Positions 56,848 to 64,000 of a stretch of DNA of 64,000 nt are shown piece by piece. The position numbers were made by a program, and so were the translations under genes. The notes under the pieces were generated by a model. It made no database searches and had not been told where the DNA came from. It saw only the letters and a list, made by a program, of their open reading frames with translations. Positions within the stretch are counted from its first letter, which is position 1, and each line of letters begins with the position of its first letter. The stretch comes from Flaviflexus sp. (GTDB lineage: Bacteria; Actinomycetota; Actinomycetes; Actinomycetales; Actinomycetaceae). Where the stretch lies: positions 1 to 64,000 of the forward strand of contig JAUNVM010000005.1 in the NCBI GenBank assembly GCA_030537635.1, given 5' to 3'.

Positions 56848-57958
56848 GGCTGCCTTTCGAGTAGCGGCGCGGCACGCGCGGACCGATCCGGGTGGTGATC
56901 TCATAGCCGATGGTGCCACAGTGGGCGGCCCACTCATCCGCGCTCGGCGCGTCCGCCCCAAACAGGCGCACGCAATCCCCCGCCTCCAGGTCCTCCCCCT
57001 CGATAACGAATTGGTCCATGCACACGGTGCCAATGATCTTGCGCCGCCGGCCCGCAACCACCTCGGCCCGCCGCGAGGCAGCCCGGGGAATCCCATCGGC
57101 ATATCCCAGCGGAACGGTGGCGAGCCGGCACGGCCCAACCTGCTCGGTGTGATTGTAGGAAACCCCGGTGCCCGCCGGCACCTCGCGGACGGACACAACG
57201 GGGGCCTCGAGGCTCATGACGGGGCGCAGGCCGAGCTGCTCGGCGCTCGCCACCGCCGGATTCGGGCTCAGCCCGTAGAGCGCGATTCCCGGCCGCACCA
57301 TGTCCAGATGGGTGGCCTCGTGCCACAGCAGGCCCGCCGAATTAGCCAGGTGCCGAATCGGATGGAGCCCGAGGTTGGCAACGGTTTCACCGGCCTCGAT
57401 GAGCTGGCGAGTCTGCTGCGCGGTGAGGGGGTGATCGGGCTCGTCGGCCCGCACGAGATGAGACCACAGACCGACCACCTCCGTGGCCCTGCCCTCGAGC
57501 TCTGCCAGACGCTCGGCGGCGCCGCCCAGCTGGGCGGCGGTGAGCCCGCCGCGCGACATTCCGGTGTCGATCTCGAGGTGGATGCGCGCCGGCGTACCGG
57601 CCGTCTCGGCGGCGCTTGCAATCTCCTCAATCGCCCAGGGGGCGGGAACCGATATCTCGATTCCCGCCTCAATCGCGGCGACGAGATCGGCACCCGGAGG
57701 ATAAATCCAGCTGAGGATCGGAGCCTGAGGCAGCGCCTCGCGCAGGGTGAAGGCCTCGGCGAGCTGGGCAACCCCCAGGTAGGCGACCCCGCAGTCAAGG
57801 AGGGTGGCCCCCACTTCGGCGAGACCGTGGCCGTACGCATCGGCCTTGACCACGCCAATCATGGGTCGGCCCTGGGCCCGCTCAGCCAGAACGGCATGAT
57901 TGTGCGCCAGCGCCTCGAGGTCAATCCGGGCGGTGGAGGGAAAGCGCGCGGCGCTCAC
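56834..57958 (-). CDS. alr: Alanine racemase
   Basis: Supplies D-alanine for peptidoglycan. It is 374 residues. The PLP lysine is K38 in VVKADAYGHG. The catalytic Tyr is in GTGVSYNHTE, and CMDQFVIE and GPRVPRRYSKG lie in the C-terminal domain. The GTG start overlaps the nnr stop as GTGA. Confidence 0.95.
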   Translation of the reverse strand: MSAARFPSTARIDLEALAHNHAVLAERAQGRPMIGVVKADAYGHGLAEVGATLLDCGVAYLGVAQLAEAFTLREALPQAPILSWIYPPGADLVAAIEAGIEISVPAPWAIEEIASAAETAGTPARIHLEIDTGMSRGGLTAAQLGGAAERLAELEGRATEVVGLWSHLVRADEPDHPLTAQQTRQLIEAGETVANLGLHPIRHLANSAGLLWHEATHLDMVRPGIALYGLSPNPAVASAEQLGLRPVMSLEAPVVSVREVPAGTGVSYNHTEQVGPCRLATVPLGYADGIPRAASRRAEVVAGRRRKIIGTVCMDQFVIEGEDLEAGDCVRLFGADAPSADEWAAHCGTIGYEITTRIGPRVPRRYSKGSHENR

Positions 57959-59433
57959 AGAACCTCCTCGAGGGTCTGCGGCAGACGCTGGGCGATCTCG
58001 TGGGCGGTGATTCCCACCCGGTCGGCGGCTCGCCCGTGCAGAAAACAGGCAGCGGCGGCGAGCAGGGCGGGGCGGCCGTGACCGCGCCCGGCCATCTTGA
58101 TCTCCTCACCGCGAGTGGCAAGCAGGGCCCCGATAAGGCCGGCGAGGACGTCCCCGGCTCCCGCGGTGGCCCGCCAGTGGGAGGGTGCCGGCTGGGCGTA
58201 GACCGGGCCGTCCGGACCGGCAATAACGTCGGTGGCACCCTTGAGCACGACGGTGGCGCCGGTGATTGCTGCGGCAAGTCTGGCCGCCCGGGCCGGATTG
58301 GCGGAAATCTCATCGCGGCTCATCGGCTCACCGCGCGCGTGCAGAAGGGTGGAGAGTTCGCCCGGATGTGGGGTGAGCACGCAGGTGGATGGCAGATCCT
58401 CGTATCCATCGGCTAGCAGGCCGAGCGCCCCGGCATCCAACACCAGCGGATAACCATCGGCCAGGGCTCGGTTGGCGAGCGGTCGCAGGTGCTCCGGATC
58501 ATCCACCCCGCTACCGAGGACGGTGGCCTGGGCGTGTCCGGTCTGGCAGACCACCTCGGGATGGGCAGCAAGGACCAGGTCTTCGACCCGGCGAGGGGCC
58601 ACGAGGCGAACCATGCCGGCGCCGCCGCGCAGTGCCCCCGAGGCGGCGAGGATAGCGGCCCCCGGATAGGTTGTCGAGCCAACGCCAAGGAGGACGACAC
58701 CGCGCGAATACTTGTGATCGCCCGGACCGGGCGGGGTCAGCAGATCGGAGACGTCCGCACCGGTGAGGGTTGCGGCAGCCGGGTGGCCCGGCTGGGGCAA
58801 GCCGATGTCGGCGAGCTCGATTCGCCCGCAGGCCCGGTGGGCCGGGGGCAGCAGCAGGCCCGGCTTCATGAGGCCCATGGTGACGGTGACGGAGGCTTGC
58901 AGATACGGGCCCGGCAGGGTGCCATCATCGACCCCGATGCCGCTCGGGCAATCCACCGCGATGATGATGGGGCTGTCCGGGCTGGCCCGGCGCTCAGCCT
59001 CGAGTAGGCGCACCGCCTCGGCCATGGGGCCGTTCAGCGGTGGGCGGGCCCCGATGCCGAGCAGCCCGTCGATCCACACCCCGCTTGCGTTGGCGAGCGC
59101 CCGAAGATCGGCGCTGCGAGCATCGTGCATGCGCACGCCGGCGGCCTCGGCCGCCTTCCGGCCCTCCTCGTGCGGGGTGCCGAAGGTGAGGGCGGTGATC
59201 TGCGCGCCGCGCCGGGCGAGTAGCGCACCGGCGAACAGGGCATCCCCGCCATTATTCCCCGGGCCGACGAGGGCGAGGACCTGGGATCCGGTCACCCGGT
59301 GTTCGCGCGCCCCGAGGCTGCGCGCCACCTGCGTGGCAATGGCGAAGGCGGCTCGCTCCATAAGCGGCTCGCCCCGGGACAGGGCCGGTTCCTCGGCCGC
59401 CCGGACATCCGCGCTTCGATAGGCTCTCAGCAT
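57955..59433 (-). CDS. nnr: Bifunctional NAD(P)H-hydrate epimerase / ADP-dependent dehydratase
   Basis: 492 residues. The N-terminal epimerase part (about 1-215) has MERAAFAIA and VGPGNNGGDALF. The C-terminal dehydratase part has GVVLLGVGSTTYPGAA, LTPHPGEL and WRATAGAGDVLAG. It repairs damaged NAD(P)H. The ATG overlaps the glmS stop as TAATG. Confidence 0.94.
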   Translation of the reverse strand: MLRAYRSADVRAAEEPALSRGEPLMERAAFAIATQVARSLGAREHRVTGSQVLALVGPGNNGGDALFAGALLARRGAQITALTFGTPHEEGRKAAEAAGVRMHDARSADLRALANASGVWIDGLLGIGARPPLNGPMAEAVRLLEAERRASPDSPIIIAVDCPSGIGVDDGTLPGPYLQASVTVTMGLMKPGLLLPPAHRACGRIELADIGLPQPGHPAAATLTGADVSDLLTPPGPGDHKYSRGVVLLGVGSTTYPGAAILAASGALRGGAGMVRLVAPRRVEDLVLAAHPEVVCQTGHAQATVLGSGVDDPEHLRPLANRALADGYPLVLDAGALGLLADGYEDLPSTCVLTPHPGELSTLLHARGEPMSRDEISANPARAARLAAAITGATVVLKGATDVIAGPDGPVYAQPAPSHWRATAGAGDVLAGLIGALLATRGEEIKMAGRGHGRPALLAAAACFLHGRAADRVGITAHEIAQRLPQTLEEVL

Positions 59434-61283
59434 TATTCCACCGTCACCGCTTTCGCCAGATTTCGTGGCTTGTCGACATTGAGGCCCTTGGCCTCGGCCA
59501 GGGCGCAGGCAAAGATCTGCAGGGGCACCACGGTGAGCAGGGGATGCATGAGCGTGGGCGCCTGCGGAACCGTAATGAGATGATCGGCCGCGCGGGCCGC
59601 CGCCTCGTCCCCCTCTTCGGCAATGCACATGACGGAGGCACCGCGAGCGCGAATCTCCTCGATGTTGGAAATGACCTTGTTGTGCAGGAGGGGCCGGCGC
59701 GGGGTCGGGCAGATGACGAAGACCGGCTGACCGGACTCGATGAGGGCGATTGGCCCGTGTTTGAGCTCGCCCGCGGCAAAACCCTCGGCGTGAATGTAGG
59801 CGAGTTCCTTAAGCTTGAGCGCTCCCTCCATGGCGATCGGGTAGCCCACGTGGCGGCCGAGGAAGAGCACCGAGGTGGCGTCCTTGAGGCTGCGGGCCAG
59901 ATCCGCGATCTCGTCTTCCTTCTCCAGGATCTGCGCGATCTTCCCGGGCATCCGACCCAGCTGATCGAGGTAGCCGGAGATTTCGTCAATGTACTTGTTG
60001 CCGCGCAGCTGGGCGAGGTAGAGGCCGAGAATGTAGCAGGCGGTGATCTGCGCGACGAAGGCCTTCGTCGAGGCCACCGCCACCTCCGGGCCGGCGTGCG
60101 TATACAGCACCGCATCGGATTCTCGGGCGATCGTCGACCCGTGGGTGTTGACGATGGCGAGGACCTTGGCGCCCTGTTCGCGGGCGTGCCGCACCGCCAT
60201 GAGAGTATCCATCGTCTCGCCCGACTGGGAGATGGCGACGATGAGGGTTTTTTCGGAGACCACCGGGTCGCGGTAGCGGAATTCGTGGGCGAGCTCGATT
60301 TCGACGGGAATCCGGCACCAGTGCTCAATCGCGTATTTGGCGACGTGTCCGGCGTAGGCGGCGGTGCCGCAGGCGATGACGACGATCTTGTCGACCTGGC
60401 GCAAGATGGCGGGGTCGATGCGCAGCTCGTCGAGGTGGAGATGGCCGGTGTCATCGGTGCGGGCGAGCAGCGTGTCGGCAACGGCGGCCGGCTCGTCGTG
60501 GATCTCCTTCTCCATGAAGGTGGGATATCCGCCCTTGACCGCCGCATCGGCGTCCCAGTCAACCTCGTAGGTGGTGCCCTCAACCGGCTCGCCATCAAAG
60601 GTGCGGATGGAAACCTCGGTGCCGGTGAGCTCGACGATCTGATCCTGGCCAAGCTCGATGGCGGTGCGGGTCTGGTCAACAAAGGCCGCCACATCTGAGC
60701 CTACGTAGTTCTCGCCGTCGCCAAGGCCCACGACAAGCGGGGAGTTGCGCCGGGCGGCCAGCAGACGCTGGGGATCATCGGGGGTGAAGGCAACGAGGGT
60801 GAAGGAACCCTCGAGGCGGGTCACGACGTCGCCCATGGCGGCCGAGAGATCTCCCGTCTTCGCGTAGGCGAGGGCCAGGTGGTGGCAGACCACCTCGGAA
60901 TCGGTCTCCGAGGAGAGCGCGATGTGCCGGGCGGCGAGTTCTTCGCGCAGCTCGGCCACGTTTTCGATGATGCCGTTGTGGACGAGAGCGATCTTGGAAT
61001 CGAAGGAGACGTGCGGGTGGGCGTTCGCGTCCGAGGGGGCGCCGTGGGTGGCCCAGCGGGTGTGCCCGATTGCGCAGCTGTGCTCGGGCAGCGGATGGGC
61101 CGCCAGCTCATCGAGCAGGGCTTGCAGCGGGCCGGCCTTTTTCACCAGGGCGAAGCTGTCGCCGGCCACGGCGATTCCGGCGGAATCATAGCCGCGGTAC
61201 TCGAGCCGGGCCAGGCCGCCGGCTACCACCTCCGAGCCTCGTAGGGACGTCTCGGTGGCAACATAGCCGACGATTCCGCACAT
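59433..61283 (-). CDS. glmS: Glutamine-fructose-6-phosphate aminotransferase (isomerising)
   Basis: Makes glucosamine-6-phosphate for peptidoglycan. It is 616 residues. After Met removal the nucleophile Cys leads CGIVGYVATE. The glutaminase domain holds HTRWATHGAPSDANAHPH, and two SIS domains follow (VIACGTAAYAGH, ISQSGETMDT, FLGRHVGYPIAMEGALKLKE). The C-terminus ends NLAKAVTVE. AGGAG lies 6 bases before the ATG. First gene of a seven-gene overlapping operon. No glmS ribozyme was seen upstream. Confidence 0.97.
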   Translation of the reverse strand: MCGIVGYVATETSLRGSEVVAGGLARLEYRGYDSAGIAVAGDSFALVKKAGPLQALLDELAAHPLPEHSCAIGHTRWATHGAPSDANAHPHVSFDSKIALVHNGIIENVAELREELAARHIALSSETDSEVVCHHLALAYAKTGDLSAAMGDVVTRLEGSFTLVAFTPDDPQRLLAARRNSPLVVGLGDGENYVGSDVAAFVDQTRTAIELGQDQIVELTGTEVSIRTFDGEPVEGTTYEVDWDADAAVKGGYPTFMEKEIHDEPAAVADTLLARTDDTGHLHLDELRIDPAILRQVDKIVVIACGTAAYAGHVAKYAIEHWCRIPVEIELAHEFRYRDPVVSEKTLIVAISQSGETMDTLMAVRHAREQGAKVLAIVNTHGSTIARESDAVLYTHAGPEVAVASTKAFVAQITACYILGLYLAQLRGNKYIDEISGYLDQLGRMPGKIAQILEKEDEIADLARSLKDATSVLFLGRHVGYPIAMEGALKLKELAYIHAEGFAAGELKHGPIALIESGQPVFVICPTPRRPLLHNKVISNIEEIRARGASVMCIAEEGDEAAARAADHLITVPQAPTLMHPLLTVVPLQIFACALAEAKGLNVDKPRNLAKAVTVE

Positions 61284-61507
61284 CAACAGCTCCTCTTCTC
61301 GGGGCCCGGTGGCCCTCGGGTACTAGGTCCATCTTACCCGCGCACCCCGCCAGACCCACAGACATCCCGGCGTGCCCGCATCACTCCCACGCGAGTCCCG
61401 TTCCACCCCCGATCGATCCCCGCCCGGCGCGGTCGGGGTAGTCGGGACGGCCGTTCACCCGGTGGTTGGCGGGACCATTTGATGGGCTGGCCGGCCAGGA
61501 CCGTGTC

Positions 61508-62473
61508 ATGATGGATGTCATGTTCACGTGCCCGGCCTCCACCCCACTCGACCCCTTTGTGCACCTGAGCCGGGAGCATTGGGAGTCGCTCGCCCAGACC
61601 ACTCCCCTACCGCTCACCGATGACGACGTCGCACATCTGCGCGCGCTTGGCGATCCCATCGACCTTGCCGAGGTTGACGCGATCTATCGTCCGCTGTCCG
61701 CCTTCATCGCCATGCACGCCGAGGTCGAGCTGGATCTGCACCGCAGGGCGAGCGAGTTCATTGGGGTGCCGGCTAGGCCCACCCCCTTCGTCATCGCCAT
61801 CGCCGGCTCCGTCGCGGTCGGCAAGTCCTCCGCGGCCCGCGTGCTCCGGGAGCTGCTCGCCCGCTGGCCCACCCTGCCCCGGGTCGACTTGGTGACAACC
61901 GATGGCTTCCTCTACCCCAATGAGGTGCTCGCCAATCGCGGCATCATGGCCCGCAAGGGCTTTCCTGAATCCTATGACCGCCGCTCCTTCATCCGGTTCA
62001 TGCGGGCGATTAAGTCCGGGGAAAAGCGGGTTGAGGCCCCGCTCTATGATCACCTTGCCTACGACATTCTTCCCGACGAGGTGCAGGTCGTCTCCTGCCC
62101 CGACATCCTCATCATCGAGGGCCTCAATGTTCTCCAGCCGGCCCGCATCGGCTCCTCGGGGCAAATGTCGGCCGTTTCCGACTACTTCGATCTGTCCATC
62201 TACGTTGACGCCGACGTTGCTGACATCGAGCGGTGGTACGTCGAACGGTTCCTCACCCTGAAGAACACCGCCTTCCACAAACCCGAATCCTACTTTCAGC
62301 GCTATGCCAGCCTCGGTGAGGAGGAGGCCCGCCAGGTGGCAAGGGCGATTTGGCGGCGCGTCAACGCGCCCAATCTGCTGGAGAACATCGAGCCGACCCG
62401 CTCCCGCGCCACGGTGATCTTGCGCAAGGGCTCCGATCACCGGATGGAATCGGTCTACCTACGAGCCGGTTAG
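61508..62473 (+). CDS. coaA: Pantothenate kinase, type I
   Basis: Phosphorylates pantothenate, the first step of CoA synthesis. It is 321 residues. Walker A is GSVAVGKSS (about 99-107). TTDGFLYPN and [12 protein letters not shown] follow, with the phosphopantothenate-binding block near IEGLNVLQ. The ATG at 61508 has AGGA 7 bases upstream; ATGs at 61511 and 61520 are also in frame. It is divergent from glmS. Confidence 0.95.
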   Translation: MMDVMFTCPASTPLDPFVHLSREHWESLAQTTPLPLTDDDVAHLRALGDPIDLAEVDAIYRPLSAFIAMHAEVELDLHRRASEFIGVPARPTPFVIAIAGSVAVGKSSAARVLRELLARWPTLPRVDLVTTDGFLYPNEVLANRGIMARKGFPESYDRRSFIRFMRAIKSGEKRVEAPLYDHLAYDILPDEVQVVSCPDILIIEGLNVLQPARIGSSGQMSAVSDYFDLSIYVDADVADIERWYVERFLTLKNTAFHKPESYFQRYASLGEEEARQVARAIWRRVNAPNLLENIEPTRSRATVILRKGSDHRMESVYLRAG

Positions 62474-62642
62474 TCCGCCCAAGGCCACGGTCGCGGTCAA
62501 GCGCGTGATCTGAGAACCGCCCGCGGCAAGTGAGCACAGCGGACGAGGCAGCTGGTTGCGCGGCTGGTGGGCGCTCCGGGCCGGGGCTCAACGCTGGGCG
62601 CCGCCGCGAATAGCTCGAGCGGCCGGTGAGGGCTGACGCGGC

Positions 62643-63449
62643 TTATCGATCGCGCGAGCGGCGCCTCTTGCGGCGCGCCTTTGCCGATTCCCGCTTGCGG
62701 GCCTGAGCGCGGCGCTTTTTCCTGGCCCGCTCATGGCGCTTGGCGGCACGCTCGGCGAGCCCGCCGCGGCGGCGCTCGAGCTCCTTAGCGTGCTCGGCCA
62801 TCCACTCATCGGCCGCCTGCTCTGCCTTGAGCAGGGAGGCGGGGAAGAACCACTTTTGTACGAGGGTGACGAGCTGGTTGACGACGACGCCGAGAAGAAA
62901 GCCACCGACAATGCCAAGGATCATTGAGGCCAGCGGATGGCCCTCCAGCACATATCCGGCGCCAAGGCCGATGCCGATGGCGTAGGAGGCCCAGATGACG
63001 CAGGCTATGGCGTCGACAATGGAGAAGGTCAGCCTGCGGTAGCGCACCGATCCGGCGCACATGTTGACAGCGATGCGACCGATGGGAACGAAGCGAGCCG
63101 CAATCAAGAAGAGCGGCCCGTACTGCATGAGCCAGGCACCCGCGCGAGCATAAGCGCGCGCTCCCCGGCCGTGGTTGAGAAAGGAAATACGCTCAACGGG
63201 GATGCGCTGGCCGATCGAGTAGGCAATCTGGTCGCCAATCCAGGCGCCGACCGAGGCGAGGGCGAGCAGAACAATGAGATTGGGGCCCGCATCCTGGCTC
63301 GTGAGCGACGCTAGGGCGATGATGACCGATTCGGAGGGCAGCGGCGGGAAGAAGCCGTCCAGCATGGACAGGCAGGCAACCGCAAGAAGAGCCCAGGGGG
63401 ACCCGCCGACCGAAACGATCCAGTCTTGGATCGCGCTGAAAACGCTCAC
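62643..63449 (-). CDS. DedA-family membrane protein with basic tail
   Basis: 268 residues. Residues 1-205 form the DedA fold, with [15 protein letters not shown] and an R-x3-P-type motif ([14 protein letters not shown]). The family scrambles or moves undecaprenyl phosphate and other lipids. The last 60 residues are almost entirely Arg, Lys, Ala and Glu and probably lie in the cytoplasm, where they could bind lipid or nucleic acid. The GTG start overlaps the glmM stop as GTGA. Confidence 0.88.
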   Translation of the reverse strand: MSVFSAIQDWIVSVGGSPWALLAVACLSMLDGFFPPLPSESVIIALASLTSQDAGPNLIVLLALASVGAWIGDQIAYSIGQRIPVERISFLNHGRGARAYARAGAWLMQYGPLFLIAARFVPIGRIAVNMCAGSVRYRRLTFSIVDAIACVIWASYAIGIGLGAGYVLEGHPLASMILGIVGGFLLGVVVNQLVTLVQKWFFPASLLKAEQAADEWMAEHAKELERRRGGLAERAAKRHERARKKRRAQARKRESAKARRKRRRSRDR

Positions 63450-64000
63450 CCGAGGGCCAGGCGCTCGGCAACAACCTCGGCGAGCCGGTGGGCCACCTTA
63501 TCAGCCTCGGCCTGGGTGGCGGCCTCAACCATGACGCGGACAAGCGGCTCGGTACCCGAGGGACGCAGCAGTACTCGGCCCGTGTCCCCCAGTTCGGCCT
63601 CGGCCAGCGCAACCGCCTCGGCCAGCCCTTCATCATCGCCCGCCCGTTCCTTATCCACGCCGGGAACGTTGATGAGAATCTGCGGCAGGCGAGTGACGAT
63701 GCCGGCGAGATCGGCGAGCGTGCGCCCGGTGCGGGCCACCTCCTGGGCGAGCAGCAAGGCCGTGAGCACCCCGTCGCCGGTGGTGGCGAACTGGGAGGCG
63801 ATGACGTGGCCGGACTGTTCCCCGCCAAGGGTGTAGCCGCCCGCGCGCATTTCCTCCAGCACGTAGCGGTCCCCGACACCGGTCTGCTTGATGGCGATGC
63901 CGGCTTCCTTCATGGCGATGAGCAGGCCGAGATTCGACATGACGGTGACGACGAGGGTATCGGAGGCGAGGGTGCCGTGCCGCTTCATTCCCGACGCGAG
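63446..64000 (-). CDS. glmM: Phosphoglucosamine mutase, C-terminal part (start beyond window)
   Basis: About 185 residues of GlmM, entering from the right edge. It has [26 protein letters not shown] and the phosphate-binding [16 protein letters not shown] of domain 4. It makes glucosamine-1-phosphate. The catalytic Ser and Mg site lie outside the window. Translationally coupled to dedA. Confidence 0.93.
   Translation of the reverse strand, partial: LASGMKRHGTLASDTLVVTVMSNLGLLIAMKEAGIAIKQTGVGDRYVLEEMRAGGYTLGGEQSGHVIASQFATTGDGVLTALLLAQEVARTGRTLADLAGIVTRLPQILINVPGVDKERAGDDEGLAEAVALAEAELGDTGRVLLRPSGTEPLVRVMVEAATQAEADKVAHRLAEVVAERLALG

Noticed and set aside
61284-61507. Possible glmS ribozyme or other leader RNA upstream of glmS
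   Set aside because: No ribozyme core; the start has an ordinary AGGAG site, and the class is confined mainly to Firmicutes.

Overview
This window is chromosomal sequence from a high-GC actinomycete. The gene content fits a Gram-positive actinobacterium, probably Actinomycetaceae or a near relative: a WhiB regulator, GuaB3, PerM/DUF6350, DUF3017, DUF3817, a fused proline dehydrogenase/P5C dehydrogenase, a SdhCAB complex with one cytochrome b subunit, and many leaderless genes with TANNNT -10 boxes. No rRNA, tRNA, insertion sequence, prophage or CRISPR array was seen. Nearly all of it reads as ordinary core genome, and both edges cut genes (putA on the left, glmM on the right).

Layout. 1-4.7 kb: putA (left-truncated on the map, 3' end missing), a DUF3017 membrane protein and a divergent FAD reductase. 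4.7-11 kb: perM-purN-purH on the minus strand, with a ZTP riboswitch in front of purH, then sucCD. 11.5-23 kb: an acyltransferase-SGNH protein, a hypothetical, pcrA, guaA, a DUF3817 protein and a two-gene heterodimeric ABC exporter whose two ATPase domains are degenerate in complementary ways. 23-28 kb: SURF1, then pta-ackA and an acyl-CoA dehydrogenase-like flavoprotein. 28.3-32.7 kb: a YtrA-type GntR/ABC/permease operon, a GNAT and a four-carbon acid sugar kinase. 32.8-39.6 kb: a dppABC-DF peptide transporter, a GntR remnant and a DUF456 protein. 39.7-47.4 kb: fumC, guaB3, an exonuclease, an unknown-protein/GntR/D-cysteine desulfhydrase operon and guaB. 47.6-50.8 kb: whiB, CIRCE-controlled groES, a THUMP-like methyltransferase and tsaD. 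51-54.4 kb: sdhCAB. 54.6-61.3 kb: an overlapping glmS-nnr-alr-tsaE-unknown-tsaB-rimI operon. 61.5-64 kb: coaA, a DedA protein and the 3' part of glmM.

How the genes work together. Purine metabolism is heavily represented: purN and purH lead to IMP, guaB and guaA lead to GMP, and guaB3 is related. The ZTP riboswitch should raise purH when the PurH substrate ZMP (AICAR) or ZTP accumulates. Central carbon is covered by putA, sucCD, sdhCAB and fumC (contiguous TCA steps from succinyl-CoA to malate) and pta-ackA. Cell-wall precursor supply is covered by glmS, glmM and alr, and the t6A tRNA-modification set by tsaB, tsaD and tsaE.

The most interesting items are the ZTP riboswitch with its competing ribosome-site hairpins, the asymmetric ABC exporter, the acyl-CoA dehydrogenase-like protein that lacks the usual catalytic glutamate and sits behind pta-ackA, the unknown 200-residue protein with a palindromic operator, and the unknown membrane-anchored protein overlapping tsaE and tsaB. 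I did not find a clear-cut new defence or mobile system.
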